Made by a program: the position numbers and the translations under genes
Origin: Burkholderia paludis
GTDB lineage: Bacteria > Pseudomonadota > Gammaproteobacteria > Burkholderiales > Burkholderiaceae
Reading direction: 5' to 3'
DNA length: 64,000 nucleotides
Assembly: GCF_000732615.1 (NCBI RefSeq)
Contig: NZ_JPGL01000062.1
Span: 1 to 64,000, forward strand
The notes under the pieces: model-generated
What the model was told of the DNA's origin: nothing
Seen by the model: only the letters and a program-made list of their open reading frames with translations
Database searches by the model: none
Part shown: piece after piece, positions 25,289 to 33,780 of the stretch
Layout: every line of letters begins with the position of its first letter
Numbering within the stretch: position 1 is the stretch's first letter

Positions 25289-26623
25289 ATGAACTCGCCA
25301 GCGCCCTTGTCAGCGGTTATGTTGCCCGCTTCCCGCAGCACGAATTCGGTCCGACGTGCGGTCACCACGGCCGTGCTCGGGCAGGTACTCGAATGGTACG
25401 ACTTCTTCCTGTACGGGACGGCCGCCGCGCTGCTGTTCGGCAAGCTGTTCTTTCCGGTCGGCAGCGATCCGCTGACCGGCACGATCGCGGCGTTCGGCGG
25501 TTTCACGGTCGGCTTCGTCGCGCGCCCGATCGGCGGCCTGCTGTGCGGGCACATCGGCGATCGTTACGGCCGCAAGACCGTGATGATGCTGACGATGTTG
25601 ACGATGGGCGCCGCGACGGTCGGGATGGGCCTGTTGCCGACCTATCGAGAGATCGGCATTGCGGCACCGGTCGCGCTCGTATTGCTGCGCGTGCTGCAGG
25701 GGCTTGCCGCGGGCGGAGAATGGAGCGGCAGCATCCTGCTGATCCACGAGAACGCGCCGGCCGACCGGCGCGGCGCGCTGGCCGCGTGGAGCCCGTGCGG
25801 CGCGGCGTTCGGCTTCGTGCTGTCGACCGCCGCGTTCCTGCTCGTGCAGCAGTTGCCGGCCGCCGACATCGAGCGCTGGGGCTGGCGCATGCCGTTTCTC
25901 GCGAGCATCGTGCTGGTCGGGTTCGGCCTGTGGATGCGCCGCTCGATCGGTGAAAGCGCGGAATTCGCCGAAGCGCGTTCGACGCAGAAGTCCAGCGCGA
26001 CGCCGCTCGTCGACGTGCTGCGCGAATGCCCGCGCGAGGTGCTGACGGTGTTCGGGCTGCGGTTCGGCGAAGGCGCGGTGTCGTATCTGTTCTTCGCATT
26101 CTCGCTCGCATACGGGAAATTCATCGGTCTCGACGCATCGTGGCTGCTGGGCGGGCTCGTGATCTCGATGCTGCTGATGATTCCGGTGACGCTGATCGCG
26201 GGCCGCCTGACCGATCGGGTCGGCCGCAAGCCCGTCTATCTGCTTGGCGCCGTCGCCGTCGTGTTGATCGCGTATCCGTACTTCACGCTGCTGCAGTCGG
26301 GCCGCTTCTCGCATGTGATCGTCGCGCTGATCCTGGCGAACAGCGTCGCGATCGGCATCCTCGAAGGCGCGCAGCCGGCGTTCATCAGCGAACTGCTGCC
26401 CGTGCACCTGCGCTTCTCGGGGCTCGGCATCGGCCGCGAGATGGCGTCGGTGCTCGGCGGCGGGCTGTCGCCGGTGATCGCGACCGCGCTTCTTGCGCAT
26501 TACCGCAGCGCGACGCCGATCGTCATCTATCTCGTGATCCTCGGTGCGATCACGGTCGTCGCGACCTGCATCGCGCCGGAAACCCGCCCGAAGGCGATGC
26601 GCGATGCGGCCCGCTCGCGCTGA
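25289..26623 (+). CDS. MHS-family MFS transporter, candidate auxin or intermediate carrier
   Basis: A 444-residue, 12-helix transporter of the metabolite:H+ symporter group: LGQVLEWYDFFLYGTAAALL at helix 1, ARPIGGLLCGHIGDRYGRKT in loop 2-3 and RLTDRVGRKPVYLLG in loop 8-9. Family members import carboxylic acids. Its start is preceded by an AT-rich intergenic region shared with iacC, and the next gene is the second iacA-like gene, 49 bp away. An MFS gene in the related locus of Paraburkholderia phytofirmans takes part in handling dioxindole-3-acetate. Direction and substrate here are inferred. Confidence 0.88.
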   Translation: MNSPAPLSAVMLPASRSTNSVRRAVTTAVLGQVLEWYDFFLYGTAAALLFGKLFFPVGSDPLTGTIAAFGGFTVGFVARPIGGLLCGHIGDRYGRKTVMMLTMLTMGAATVGMGLLPTYREIGIAAPVALVLLRVLQGLAAGGEWSGSILLIHENAPADRRGALAAWSPCGAAFGFVLSTAAFLLVQQLPAADIERWGWRMPFLASIVLVGFGLWMRRSIGESAEFAEARSTQKSSATPLVDVLRECPREVLTVFGLRFGEGAVSYLFFAFSLAYGKFIGLDASWLLGGLVISMLLMIPVTLIAGRLTDRVGRKPVYLLGAVAVVLIAYPYFTLLQSGRFSHVIVALILANSVAIGILEGAQPAFISELLPVHLRFSGLGIGREMASVLGGGLSPVIATALLAHYRSATPIVIYLVILGAITVVATCIAPETRPKAMRDAARSR

Positions 26624-26672
26624 CCGTCGCAACGCCTTTCGTCCAGACCCTTCGCCCTTTCAGGAAGTCGCC

Positions 26673-27866
26673 ATGCAAGCCAATTCCGCCATTCATGCCG
26701 TCGTGCCCGACGCGCCCGCGTCACCACAACCGGCCGACCGCTCGCCGCTGCCCCTCGAGGCGGTGATCGCCGAAGTCGGACGCAGGCGCGACGAGTTCGA
26801 CCGGCTGTCGCACGTGCCGCGCGACGTGATCGCGATGATGAAGCGCGCGGGCATCTTCCGCGCCGGCACGCCGGACCGTTTCGGCGGCGACGCGCTGCCG
26901 CCGCACGTGTTCCTCGCCATGCTCGAACGGATTGCGATCGCCGACGGGTCGGCCGCGTGGGTCGCGGCATTCGGTTCGGCCAATACCTATCTCGCCGCGC
27001 TGCCGCTCGACACGCAGCGCACGATCTATGCGGACGGTCCCGACCAGGTGTTCGCCGGTGGGCTGTACCCGCTGCAGCCGGCGCAGCGCGTGCCGGGCGG
27101 CTACCGCGTGACGGGGCGCTGGCGTTTCGCGAGCGGCTGCAAGGGCGCGGACTGGATCGGAGTCGGCATCGGCGGTGCGCCTGCCGACGGCGGGACGCCG
27201 GGCAAGCCGTTCACGGCCGTGTTTCGCGCCGACGACGTCGAGATCGTCGAGAACTGGCGTGTGGTCGGCATGCAGGGCACCGGCAGCCACGATCTCGCGC
27301 TGAACGACCAGTTCGTCGACGAAGCCTGGACGTTTGTGCGCGGCGGCGAGCCGACCGTCGACGAGCCGCTGTACCGCTATCCGGCGGTTGCTTACCAGGC
27401 GCAGGTGCATGCGGCGGTCAACGTCGGCATCGCGCGCGCCGCGCTCGACCTGCTCACCGCAATGTCGGGCGCGACGAAGACGACGACCGGTGCGCCGCGT
27501 CTCGCCGATCGTCCGTACTACCGCGAGGGCCTCGCGAAGGCCGAGGCCGACTGGCGCAGCGCGCGCGCGTTTTTCTACGAGACGGCGGAAGCTGCGTGGG
27601 CGTCGCTGGCCGCCGGCCGTCCGGTGTCGCCGCAGCAGGCCAACCTGCTGCGGCTGAGCGCGACGCACGCCGCGCAGGTGTGCGCGAAGGTCGTGATGCA
27701 GGCGTACCAGCTCGCGGGCACGGCTGCGATTTACCGCGAGAACCGGCTGCAGCAACTGGTGCGCGATTCGATCGTGGTCACGCAGCACGCGTTTCTCGGC
27801 GAGGCGACCTACGACGGTTCCGGTGCCGTGTTCGCCGGCATCGCACCGGTGACGCCGTATCCGTGA
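26673..27866 (+). CDS. Second IacA-like flavin monooxygenase
   Basis: A 397-residue paralogue of IacA with the same length and co-linear motifs: RRDEFDRLSHVPRDVIAMMK, IADGSAAWVAAFGSANTYLA, RWRFASGCKGADWIGVGIGG and GMQGTGSHDLALNDQFVDEA. Differences are spread along the protein rather than clustered. CAGGAAG precedes the ATG. It forms a plus-strand unit with the MFS gene upstream and, 38 bp downstream, a second flavin reductase, that is, an independent two-component monooxygenase. It may act on indole-3-acetate, on a related indole acid or on a later intermediate. Confidence 0.88.
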   Translation: MQANSAIHAVVPDAPASPQPADRSPLPLEAVIAEVGRRRDEFDRLSHVPRDVIAMMKRAGIFRAGTPDRFGGDALPPHVFLAMLERIAIADGSAAWVAAFGSANTYLAALPLDTQRTIYADGPDQVFAGGLYPLQPAQRVPGGYRVTGRWRFASGCKGADWIGVGIGGAPADGGTPGKPFTAVFRADDVEIVENWRVVGMQGTGSHDLALNDQFVDEAWTFVRGGEPTVDEPLYRYPAVAYQAQVHAAVNVGIARAALDLLTAMSGATKTTTGAPRLADRPYYREGLAKAEADWRSARAFFYETAEAAWASLAAGRPVSPQQANLLRLSATHAAQVCAKVVMQAYQLAGTAAIYRENRLQQLVRDSIVVTQHAFLGEATYDGSGAVFAGIAPVTPYP

Positions 27867-27904
27867 CCGGCAATCGCGCCGATTTTTCGCAGCAGGAGCT
27901 TCAG

Positions 27905-28426
27905 ATGAACGATTCGACGATCCACGACGACATGCGCCGAGACTTTCGCGAGGCGATGTCGCGCCTGCCGGCCGGCGTCAACGTCATTACCACCGATGGC
28001 GCGCACGGCCGCTGGGGCATCATCGCGAGCGCGGTCTGCTCGGTGACCGACACGCCGCCGACGATGCTGGTGTGCATCAATCGCGGCAGCCGTGCGCATG
28101 ACATCATGCGCGGCAACGGGCGCATCGCGATCAACCTGTTGCCGTCCGCGTGCCAGGAAATCGCCAGGACGTTCGCCGGCATGACGCCGGGCGATGCGCG
28201 ATTCGACGACACGCGCTGGCTGGACGGGAAAACCGGCGTCCCGGTGCTGGCCGACGCGAATGTCAGCCTCGAAGGCCGCATCATCGACAGCAAGGCGGTC
28301 GGCTCGCATTCGGTGATGTTCGTCGAGGTCGATCACATCGCGCTGCACGCGGCGGCCGACGGGTTGATCTATTTCGGCCGAGCGTTTCATCGGCTCGCGC
28401 ATCCGCTGGCCGCGCAGGCGGGGTGA
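27905..28426 (+). CDS. Second IacG-like flavin reductase
   Basis: A 173-residue NAD(P)H:flavin reductase homologous to the one at 15264-15809: VNVITTDGAHGRWGIIASAV, TMLVCINRGSRAHDIMRGNG, INLLPSACQEIARTFAGM and SHSVMFVEVDHIALH. AGGAG lies 8 nt before the ATG. Its position directly behind the second iacA-like gene suggests it supplies that enzyme with reduced flavin. The neighbour EthD-like gene starts 3 nt after its stop, so the three genes are one transcription unit. Confidence 0.87.
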   Translation: MNDSTIHDDMRRDFREAMSRLPAGVNVITTDGAHGRWGIIASAVCSVTDTPPTMLVCINRGSRAHDIMRGNGRIAINLLPSACQEIARTFAGMTPGDARFDDTRWLDGKTGVPVLADANVSLEGRIIDSKAVGSHSVMFVEVDHIALHAAADGLIYFGRAFHRLAHPLAAQAG

Positions 28427-28429
28427 CGG

Positions 28430-29134
28430 ATGGACGTCTGCCTGTTCCTGATCGTCGATCGCAGCGGAAACGATGACGCCGGCGTGCCGCCACCGGGCCT
28501 CGACGATGCGGCGGCGGCGCTGCGCGCGGTGCCCGGGCTGAAGCGGCTGGTCGTGCATCGGCCCGTCGCGCTGGCCGCCGACCGCGCCGACCCCGTTGCG
28601 CGTCCGCCGTCGCCGGCAGCCGTGCTGCAATGTTATTTCGCCGAACTCGGCAGGCTCGAAGCGATGCTCGCACCGGCGGGCGCCGCGCATGCCTGCGTCG
28701 CGCGATGGCAGGCGGCGGGGCGGCGCGTCGTCCAGCAGGCGATGGCCGTGCGCCGGATCCCGCTGGCCGGCCCGCGCGCGGCCGCGCACAGCTGCACCTA
28801 CCTCGTCAGCTACGACGGCGAAGCCTCGGACCCGAACGCATGGCTGTCGCATTATCTCGATCATCATCCGCCGCTGATGGCGCGATTGCCGGGCATCCGC
28901 GCGATCGAAATCTATACGCGCGTCGACTACCGGACCGCGCTGCCGGCGCCGCGCGCGCATGCGATGCAGCGCAACAAGGTCGTGTTCGACGATGCCACCG
29001 CGCTGGAGCACGCGCTGGCGTCGCCGGTACGGCTGTTGATGCGCAGGGATTTCGACGCGCTGCCGCCGTTTACCGGCGCCACACCGCATTTCCCGATGGC
29101 CAGCGAAAGTTTTGGGATAACATCGGCCGAGTAG
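28430..29134 (+). CDS. EthD-like dimeric alpha/beta-barrel protein
   Basis: A 234-residue protein with two ferredoxin-like halves. The C-terminal half is recognisably EthD-like (SYDGEASDPNAWLSHYLDHH, then LMARLPGIRAIEIYTRVDYR and FTGATPHFPM). The N-terminal half begins MDVCLFLIVDRSG and has a similar strand-helix pattern. EthD-family proteins assist monooxygenases or act as small-molecule isomerases. Starting 3 nt after the flavin reductase stop, it is probably an accessory to the second monooxygenase pair. It is not among the named iacA-I genes. Confidence 0.75.
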   Translation: MDVCLFLIVDRSGNDDAGVPPPGLDDAAAALRAVPGLKRLVVHRPVALAADRADPVARPPSPAAVLQCYFAELGRLEAMLAPAGAAHACVARWQAAGRRVVQQAMAVRRIPLAGPRAAAHSCTYLVSYDGEASDPNAWLSHYLDHHPPLMARLPGIRAIEIYTRVDYRTALPAPRAHAMQRNKVVFDDATALEHALASPVRLLMRRDFDALPPFTGATPHFPMASESFGITSAE

Positions 29135-29201
29135 TCTGCGCCGCGTCGCGCGACCGCCTGGTCGTCGTGTCGACGCGCGCCCGCCGCGGCTCACGAGCAC
29201 C

Positions 29202-30122
29202 ATGACCCAATCCCGTCCGGTCGTCACCGACCTCAACCTGCTGCGCGTGTTTCTCGCGATCTCGGAACTGCGCAGCCTGACCGCGGCCGGCGAGCGGCTC
29301 GGGCTCACGCAGCCGGCCGTCAGCCACGCGCTGCGGCGCCTGCGCAACCTGTTCGACGATCCGCTGTTCGTGCGCACGCCGGCCGGCATGGCGCCGACCG
29401 ACACGGCGCGCCAGCTGCACGGCCCGCTGACGCGTGCGTTCGGCATCATCGATCTCGCGGTGCAGCAGGTCGCGCATTTCGATCCGGCCACCGCGAACCG
29501 CACCTTCCGGCTGTCGATGTCCGACATGTCGGAGTTCTATTTCCTGCCGCCGCTGCTGGCGAGGCTCGCGGACGTCGCGCCCGGCATTCGCGTCGACATC
29601 GCGAGCACGGCGGTCGACGCGGTCGGCGCCGCCATGCGCAGCGGCGAGATCGATCTCGCGCTCGGCTACGTGCCCGATCCGGGGCCCGGCTGCGTGAGCG
29701 AAACGCTGTTCTCGGACGAACACGTGTGCATGGTGCGGGCCGGCCATCCGCTGCGCAAGCGCGCGCCGACGCAGGAAGACCTGACCGCGCTGCGCTATAT
29801 TTACGCGAGCAGCAATGCGACCGGCCACCGGATGGTCGAGAAGTGGCTCGACGAGTTGCACGTCGAGCGCACCGTCGTGTTGCGGCTGCCGCACTTCATC
29901 GTCGCGCCGGAGATCGTGCAGCACACCGATCTGGCGATCATCTTCCCGCGCAGCGTCGCCGAGCGCTTCAACCGCGGCCGCGCGTTCCGCATACTTCCGT
30001 TGCCCTTTGTGCTGCCGCCGATCGAAATCCAGATGCACACGCACGTGCAGTTCGCGGCGGACCCGGGCATTGCGTGGCTGCGCGGCGTGATCCACGAGAT
30101 GTTCCATCGTCAGGAAGCCTGA
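29202..30122 (+). CDS. LysR-family regulator of the auxin locus (first)
   Basis: A 306-residue LysR regulator. The winged HTH at residues 10-68 includes LNLLRVFLAISELRSLTAAG and TQPAVSHALRRLRNLFDDPL. The effector domain has the NodD/PcaQ/DntR-type pattern (FRLSMSDMSEFYFLPPLLAR, IDLALGYVPDPGPG). The following LysR gene is a close structural relative. A LysR regulator answering to dioxindole-3-acetate is reported for Paraburkholderia phytofirmans; which of the two here is the counterpart is open. It starts 67 bp after the EthD-like gene. Confidence 0.9.
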   Translation: MTQSRPVVTDLNLLRVFLAISELRSLTAAGERLGLTQPAVSHALRRLRNLFDDPLFVRTPAGMAPTDTARQLHGPLTRAFGIIDLAVQQVAHFDPATANRTFRLSMSDMSEFYFLPPLLARLADVAPGIRVDIASTAVDAVGAAMRSGEIDLALGYVPDPGPGCVSETLFSDEHVCMVRAGHPLRKRAPTQEDLTALRYIYASSNATGHRMVEKWLDELHVERTVVLRLPHFIVAPEIVQHTDLAIIFPRSVAERFNRGRAFRILPLPFVLPPIEIQMHTHVQFAADPGIAWLRGVIHEMFHRQEA

Positions 30123-30179
30123 CGGCGATTTCGCGCACCTGCCTGAAATCCGCTTCACTGATTTAGAATGCGTTCACGC

Positions 30180-30189
30180 ATCAATTTGA
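30180..30189. promoter_or_regulatory. Shared decamer upstream of the second LysR gene
   Basis: ATCAATTTGA, the reverse complement of the TCAAATTGAT present between iacC and the MFS gene, sits 19 bp before the ATG of the second LysR gene. Extended by two bases it matches over 12 nt (CGTCAAATTGAT). This is a candidate LysR-type site, possibly autoregulatory. Confidence 0.4.
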
Positions 30190-30207
30190 CGAATAGTGGA
30201 GGCGGTC

Positions 30208-31128
30208 ATGACGTCGGTCGATCATCTCGATCTGAACCTGTTGCGCGTATTTCAGGCGATCGTCGAGGAACGCAGCCTGACGAAGGCCGGCGAGCGGCTC
30301 GCGCTGTCGCAGCCGGCCGTCAGCTATTCGCTCGGGCGGTTGCGCACGCTGTTCGACGATCCGCTGTTCGTGCGCACGCGCTCGGGCATGCAGCCGACAC
30401 CGGTCGCGCTCGAACTCGCGGGCATCATCGGCAAGGCGCTCGACATGGTGCGTGTGGCGCTGCGCTACGCGGAGCGCTTCGATCCGGCCACCAGCACGCG
30501 CACGTTCCGGCTGTCGTTGTCGGATGCCGGCGAGATGGCGTACCTGCCGGCGATCTGCCAGGCGCTGCGCGAGCGCGCGCCGCGCGTGACGCTGAGCGTG
30601 CAGCCGCTGCCGGTGGACGAGATCGAGGAAGCGCTGCGCGCGAGCCGGCTGGATTTCGCGATCGGCAACCTGCCGGAGTTGATGCCTCGCACGCGCCATC
30701 AGGTGCTGTTCGAGGAAACCTATGTCTGCATGACGGGCCGCCGGCGTGGCTTGCCGAGCGGCGCTGCGCTGAGCCTCGAGCAATTCGTGCGCGCCGCGCA
30801 CGTCAACGTGAAATCGGTCGAGCACAGCCACCATGCGCTCGACGATGCGTTGCGCGCGCAAGGCGTGGGCCGCAACATCGCGCTCGAAGTGCCGCACTTC
30901 GTCGCACTGCCGAGCGTGCTGTCGGTTACGGATCTGTATGCGACGCTGCCGAAGCGGCTCGCGCAGATATTGAACCGCGACAATGCGTTCCGTCTGTATG
31001 ACCTGCCTGTCACGCTGCCGCCCGCACCGGTGACGATGCACTGGCACGAGCATTTCCATGAAGACGAGGGTAACGCGTGGATGCGCATGCTGCTCGTCGA
31101 ACTCGTCGAGCGGTTCGATAACGCGTGA
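30208..31128 (+). CDS. LysR-family regulator of the auxin locus (second)
   Basis: A 306-residue LysR regulator with HTH LNLLRVFQAIVEERSLTKAG and SQPAVSYSLGRLRTLFDDPL, and effector-domain segments TFRLSLSDAGEMAYLPAICQ and LDFAIGNLPELM. It has the same length as the preceding LysR gene, so the pair looks like an old duplication. GGAGG precedes the ATG. Its last 21 codons are partly repeated, in frame, beyond its stop (see the repeat feature), so the gene may once have been longer or have been edited by recombination. Confidence 0.9.
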   Translation: MTSVDHLDLNLLRVFQAIVEERSLTKAGERLALSQPAVSYSLGRLRTLFDDPLFVRTRSGMQPTPVALELAGIIGKALDMVRVALRYAERFDPATSTRTFRLSLSDAGEMAYLPAICQALRERAPRVTLSVQPLPVDEIEEALRASRLDFAIGNLPELMPRTRHQVLFEETYVCMTGRRRGLPSGAALSLEQFVRAAHVNVKSVEHSHHALDDALRAQGVGRNIALEVPHFVALPSVLSVTDLYATLPKRLAQILNRDNAFRLYDLPVTLPPAPVTMHWHEHFHEDEGNAWMRMLLVELVERFDNA

Positions 31129-31200
31129 CGCATGACGCATGAGGGCGAGGGCAACGCGTGGATGTGTGCGTCGCTCGCCGAACTCGTCGGGCGTTTCGAT
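31057..31200 (+). repeat. In-frame partial duplication of the LysR 3' end
   Basis: A 63-bp block at 31057-31119 (encoding HEDEGNAWMRMLLVELVERF-D) is followed, exactly 81 bp later and in the same frame, by a diverged copy at 31138-31200 (HEGEGNAWMCASLAELVGRF-D). The stop codon of the LysR gene (31126-31128) separates them. The second copy therefore looks like remnant coding sequence, from a tandem duplication or from a lost third LysR gene. It is not expressed as part of any recognised protein. Confidence 0.75.
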
Positions 31201-31242
31201 GGCACGAGACGTCCTGAACAGGCGCCGCTCGTGCCGGATGCG

Positions 31243-32232
31243 TCAGAGGTCGAGCACCAGCACCGCCGAGCGCGCGCGCGACACGCAGCAGCAGATCACC
31301 GTGTTGCTCGCGCGTTCGGCCTTGCTGAGGCAGTGGTCGCGATGATCGGGCTCGCCGTCGACGACGGGCACCATGCAGGTGCCGCACACGCCTTCGCCGC
31401 ATGACGTATCGACTTCGATGCCGATCCGCGCGAGCGCGTCGACGATCGACGTGTCGGGTGTCACGCGCACGGATTGCCCGCTGCGCTGCAACCGCACCTC
31501 GAAGCCGTCGGCCGGGCCGGCGCCGGCTTCGGCATGGCCCGCATCCGCGGCCATGGGTTCTGCCGCAAAACGTTCGAGATGAACCGAGTCTTCGGGCACG
31601 CGCGTCGCGGCTGCCGCGACCACCGCATCCATGAATGGCCCCGGGCCGCACGTGTAGACATGCGCGTGCGCGTCGAGCGACGCGACGCAACGGCCGAGTT
31701 CGACAGCCAGCGCATCGGGTTCGACGCCGTAGCGGAACGTCACATGCGGCGCGAACGGCTCGGCCGACAGCTCGTCGACGAAGGCCGCGTGCTCGCGGCT
31801 GCGCGCGAAGTAGTGCAGCCGGTAGCGCGCGCCGCGCTTGTGCAGCGCGTACGCCATCGACAGCAGCGGCGTGATGCCGATGCCGGCCGCGATCAGCACG
31901 TGCTCGCTCGCGTCATCCGTCAGACGAAACAGGTTGCGCGGCGCGCCGATCGACAATTCGGCGCCGACGCTCACGTCGTCGTGCAGCGAGCGTGAGCCGC
32001 CGCGCGACTGCGCCTCCTTCTTCACCGCGAACAGGTAGCTGCCGCGCTCGTCGGGATTGCCGCACAACGAGTATTGCCGCGTGACGCCGGACGGCGCGGT
32101 GACGTCGATGTGGGCGCCCGGTTCATACGTATCGAACAGCTGGCCGTCGACGCGCGAAACCCGGAAACAGCGGATGTCCTGCGCCGCGTCGATCAGCGCG
32201 TCGATCCGGACCTGGTGGCGGTTCGCTTGCAT
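31243..32232 (-). CDS. iacF: IacF, ferredoxin-NAD(P)H reductase (phthalate dioxygenase reductase type)
   Basis: A 329-residue reductase in VanB/PDR order. The FMN-binding N-terminal barrel reads RQYSLCGNPDERGSYLFAVK. The NAD-binding domain reads LIAAGIGITPLLSMAYAL and VYTCGPGPFMDAVV. A C-terminal plant-type [2Fe-2S] ferredoxin follows, with Cys ligands in DTSCGEGVCGTCMVPVVDG and the distal HCLSKAE. It would deliver electrons to the Rieske oxygenase IacCD. It is convergent with the second LysR gene and separated by 150 bp from the next minus-strand MFS gene, with its own motif-bearing promoter region. Confidence 0.92.
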   Translation of the reverse strand: MQANRHQVRIDALIDAAQDIRCFRVSRVDGQLFDTYEPGAHIDVTAPSGVTRQYSLCGNPDERGSYLFAVKKEAQSRGGSRSLHDDVSVGAELSIGAPRNLFRLTDDASEHVLIAAGIGITPLLSMAYALHKRGARYRLHYFARSREHAAFVDELSAEPFAPHVTFRYGVEPDALAVELGRCVASLDAHAHVYTCGPGPFMDAVVAAAATRVPEDSVHLERFAAEPMAADAGHAEAGAGPADGFEVRLQRSGQSVRVTPDTSIVDALARIGIEVDTSCGEGVCGTCMVPVVDGEPDHRDHCLSKAERASNTVICCCVSRARSAVLVLDL

Positions 32233-32317
32233 GGGAAATTCCGTGGGGTGGGAGAACAGCGGCGCGGCAGACGCCGCGCCGTCATGCGATCGAGAATAGG
32301 GATGGGCATCGCATAAA

Positions 32318-32327
32318 TCAAATCGAT
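32318..32327. promoter_or_regulatory. Shared decamer upstream of iacF
   Basis: TCAAATCGAT lies about 90 bp upstream of the iacF start in a short AT-rich stretch (ATAAATCAAATCGATTAAAA). It differs at one position from the TCAAATTGAT found at the iacC/MFS and second LysR promoters, and suggests common control. Confidence 0.4.
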
Positions 32328-32382
32328 TAAAAAGCGATACCTGAATCAGCGGGATGGATGATGGTCGGTGGCGCGAATGGGC

Positions 32383-33780
32383 TCAGCGCGCGGCGATTGC
32401 GTCGCCCGCATCGGCTGCCAGGGGCGCCGATGCCGATGCATGGCCGCGTTCGCGATCGAGGCTGCGGCGATAGTGGCGGCAGCCGGCGGCCAGCAGCAGC
32501 GCGGCCAGCGTGGCCGCCGCGACGTTGACGATCGACATCGAATGACCGACCGCCGCCGGTGCGCCGAACACGCGATCGGTGAACAACGCGACGACGGTCG
32601 TGCCGATCCCGAGTGCGACCAGGTTCGACACGAGCAGGAACAGCGCGGAGATCTGCGCGCGCATCTGGTTCGGCGCGAGCGTTTGCATCGCGGCGGTCGA
32701 CGTCGGCATCGGGAACGACGCGAAGAACATCGCGACGACGAGCGTCGCGAGCGACGCGGGCAGGCTGTCGAGCTGCGTGAACAGCGTCGCGGGAATCGCC
32801 ATGCACGCGGCGCCGATCGCGCCGGCGCGCAGCGGCGCATCGGCACGGCCGCGCCGCAGCAGCCAGTCGTTGAGCCAGCCGCCGCAGAACACGCCGGCCG
32901 TATTCGCGACCAGCAGCACGATGCCGAGCGTGTAGCCGGCCTCGACGGCCGTCATCCCGAAGCGGCGGATATAGAACGCCGGTGTCCAGCTCAGCAGGCA
33001 GTACAGCGTCATCGCGTAGAACGAGAAGCCGAGGTAATGGCACGAGAAGGTCGCGCGATGCGCGCCGACGAAGCGCAGCGAATCGCGCATCGACACGCGC
33101 CGCACGGCGCCCGAGCGATCCTGCGCGAGCCCCTTGCGCTGCGGGTCGCGCACGGTCGCGGCGAACAGCAGCGCAACGAGGATCCCCGGCAGCCCGACGA
33201 TCAGGAACGTGACCTGCCACGCATGCACCTGCCCGACGACCGGCAGCGTGAACGCGCTCGCATGCTTGAGCAGCGCGATCACGTAGCCGCCGATCAGGAA
33301 CGCGACGCCGCCGCCGATGAACGAGCCGAGCGAATACACGGCGATCGCGCGTCCGAGCTTCTCCTTCGGAAAGTAGTCGGCGAGCATCGAATACGCGCCG
33401 GGCGACAGCGCGGCCTCGCCGACGCCCACGCCTATCCGCGCGATGAACATCTGCACGAAATGCTGGCTGAGGCCGCACGTGGCCGTCGCGACGCTCCACA
33501 GCGCGATGCCGAGCGAGATGATGCGCGGGCGTGCATGGCGGTCGGCGAGATACGCGACGGGCAGCCCCATCACCGCGTAGAACAACGAGAACGCGAAGCC
33601 GTTGAGCAGGCTGAACTGCGTGTCGGACAGGTGCAGGTCGCGCTTGATCGGTTCGATCATCAGCACGAGGACCTGACGGTCGACGAACGAAAAGACGTAC
33701 GCGAGCATGCAGATGACGACGACATACCATTCGTACGTATAGCGCTTGCCGTCGGCAGCGCGGGCCGTGGATGCGGACAT
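32383..33780 (-). CDS. MFS transporter (Spinster/ACS-like) of the auxin locus
   Basis: A 465-residue, 12-helix transporter. VVVICMLAYVFSFVDRQVLV in helix 1, LADRHARPRIISLGIALWSV and ARIGVGVGEAALSPGAYSML fit the Spinster/anion:cation symporter side of the MFS. GGAG precedes the ATG at 33780; upstream in-frame codons are Arg-rich and unlikely to be translated. Located between iacF and a divergent porin gene, it is a candidate importer of auxin or a related aromatic acid. Confidence 0.87.
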   Translation of the reverse strand: MSASTARAADGKRYTYEWYVVVICMLAYVFSFVDRQVLVLMIEPIKRDLHLSDTQFSLLNGFAFSLFYAVMGLPVAYLADRHARPRIISLGIALWSVATATCGLSQHFVQMFIARIGVGVGEAALSPGAYSMLADYFPKEKLGRAIAVYSLGSFIGGGVAFLIGGYVIALLKHASAFTLPVVGQVHAWQVTFLIVGLPGILVALLFAATVRDPQRKGLAQDRSGAVRRVSMRDSLRFVGAHRATFSCHYLGFSFYAMTLYCLLSWTPAFYIRRFGMTAVEAGYTLGIVLLVANTAGVFCGGWLNDWLLRRGRADAPLRAGAIGAACMAIPATLFTQLDSLPASLATLVVAMFFASFPMPTSTAAMQTLAPNQMRAQISALFLLVSNLVALGIGTTVVALFTDRVFGAPAAVGHSMSIVNVAAATLAALLLAAGCRHYRRSLDRERGHASASAPLAADAGDAIAAR

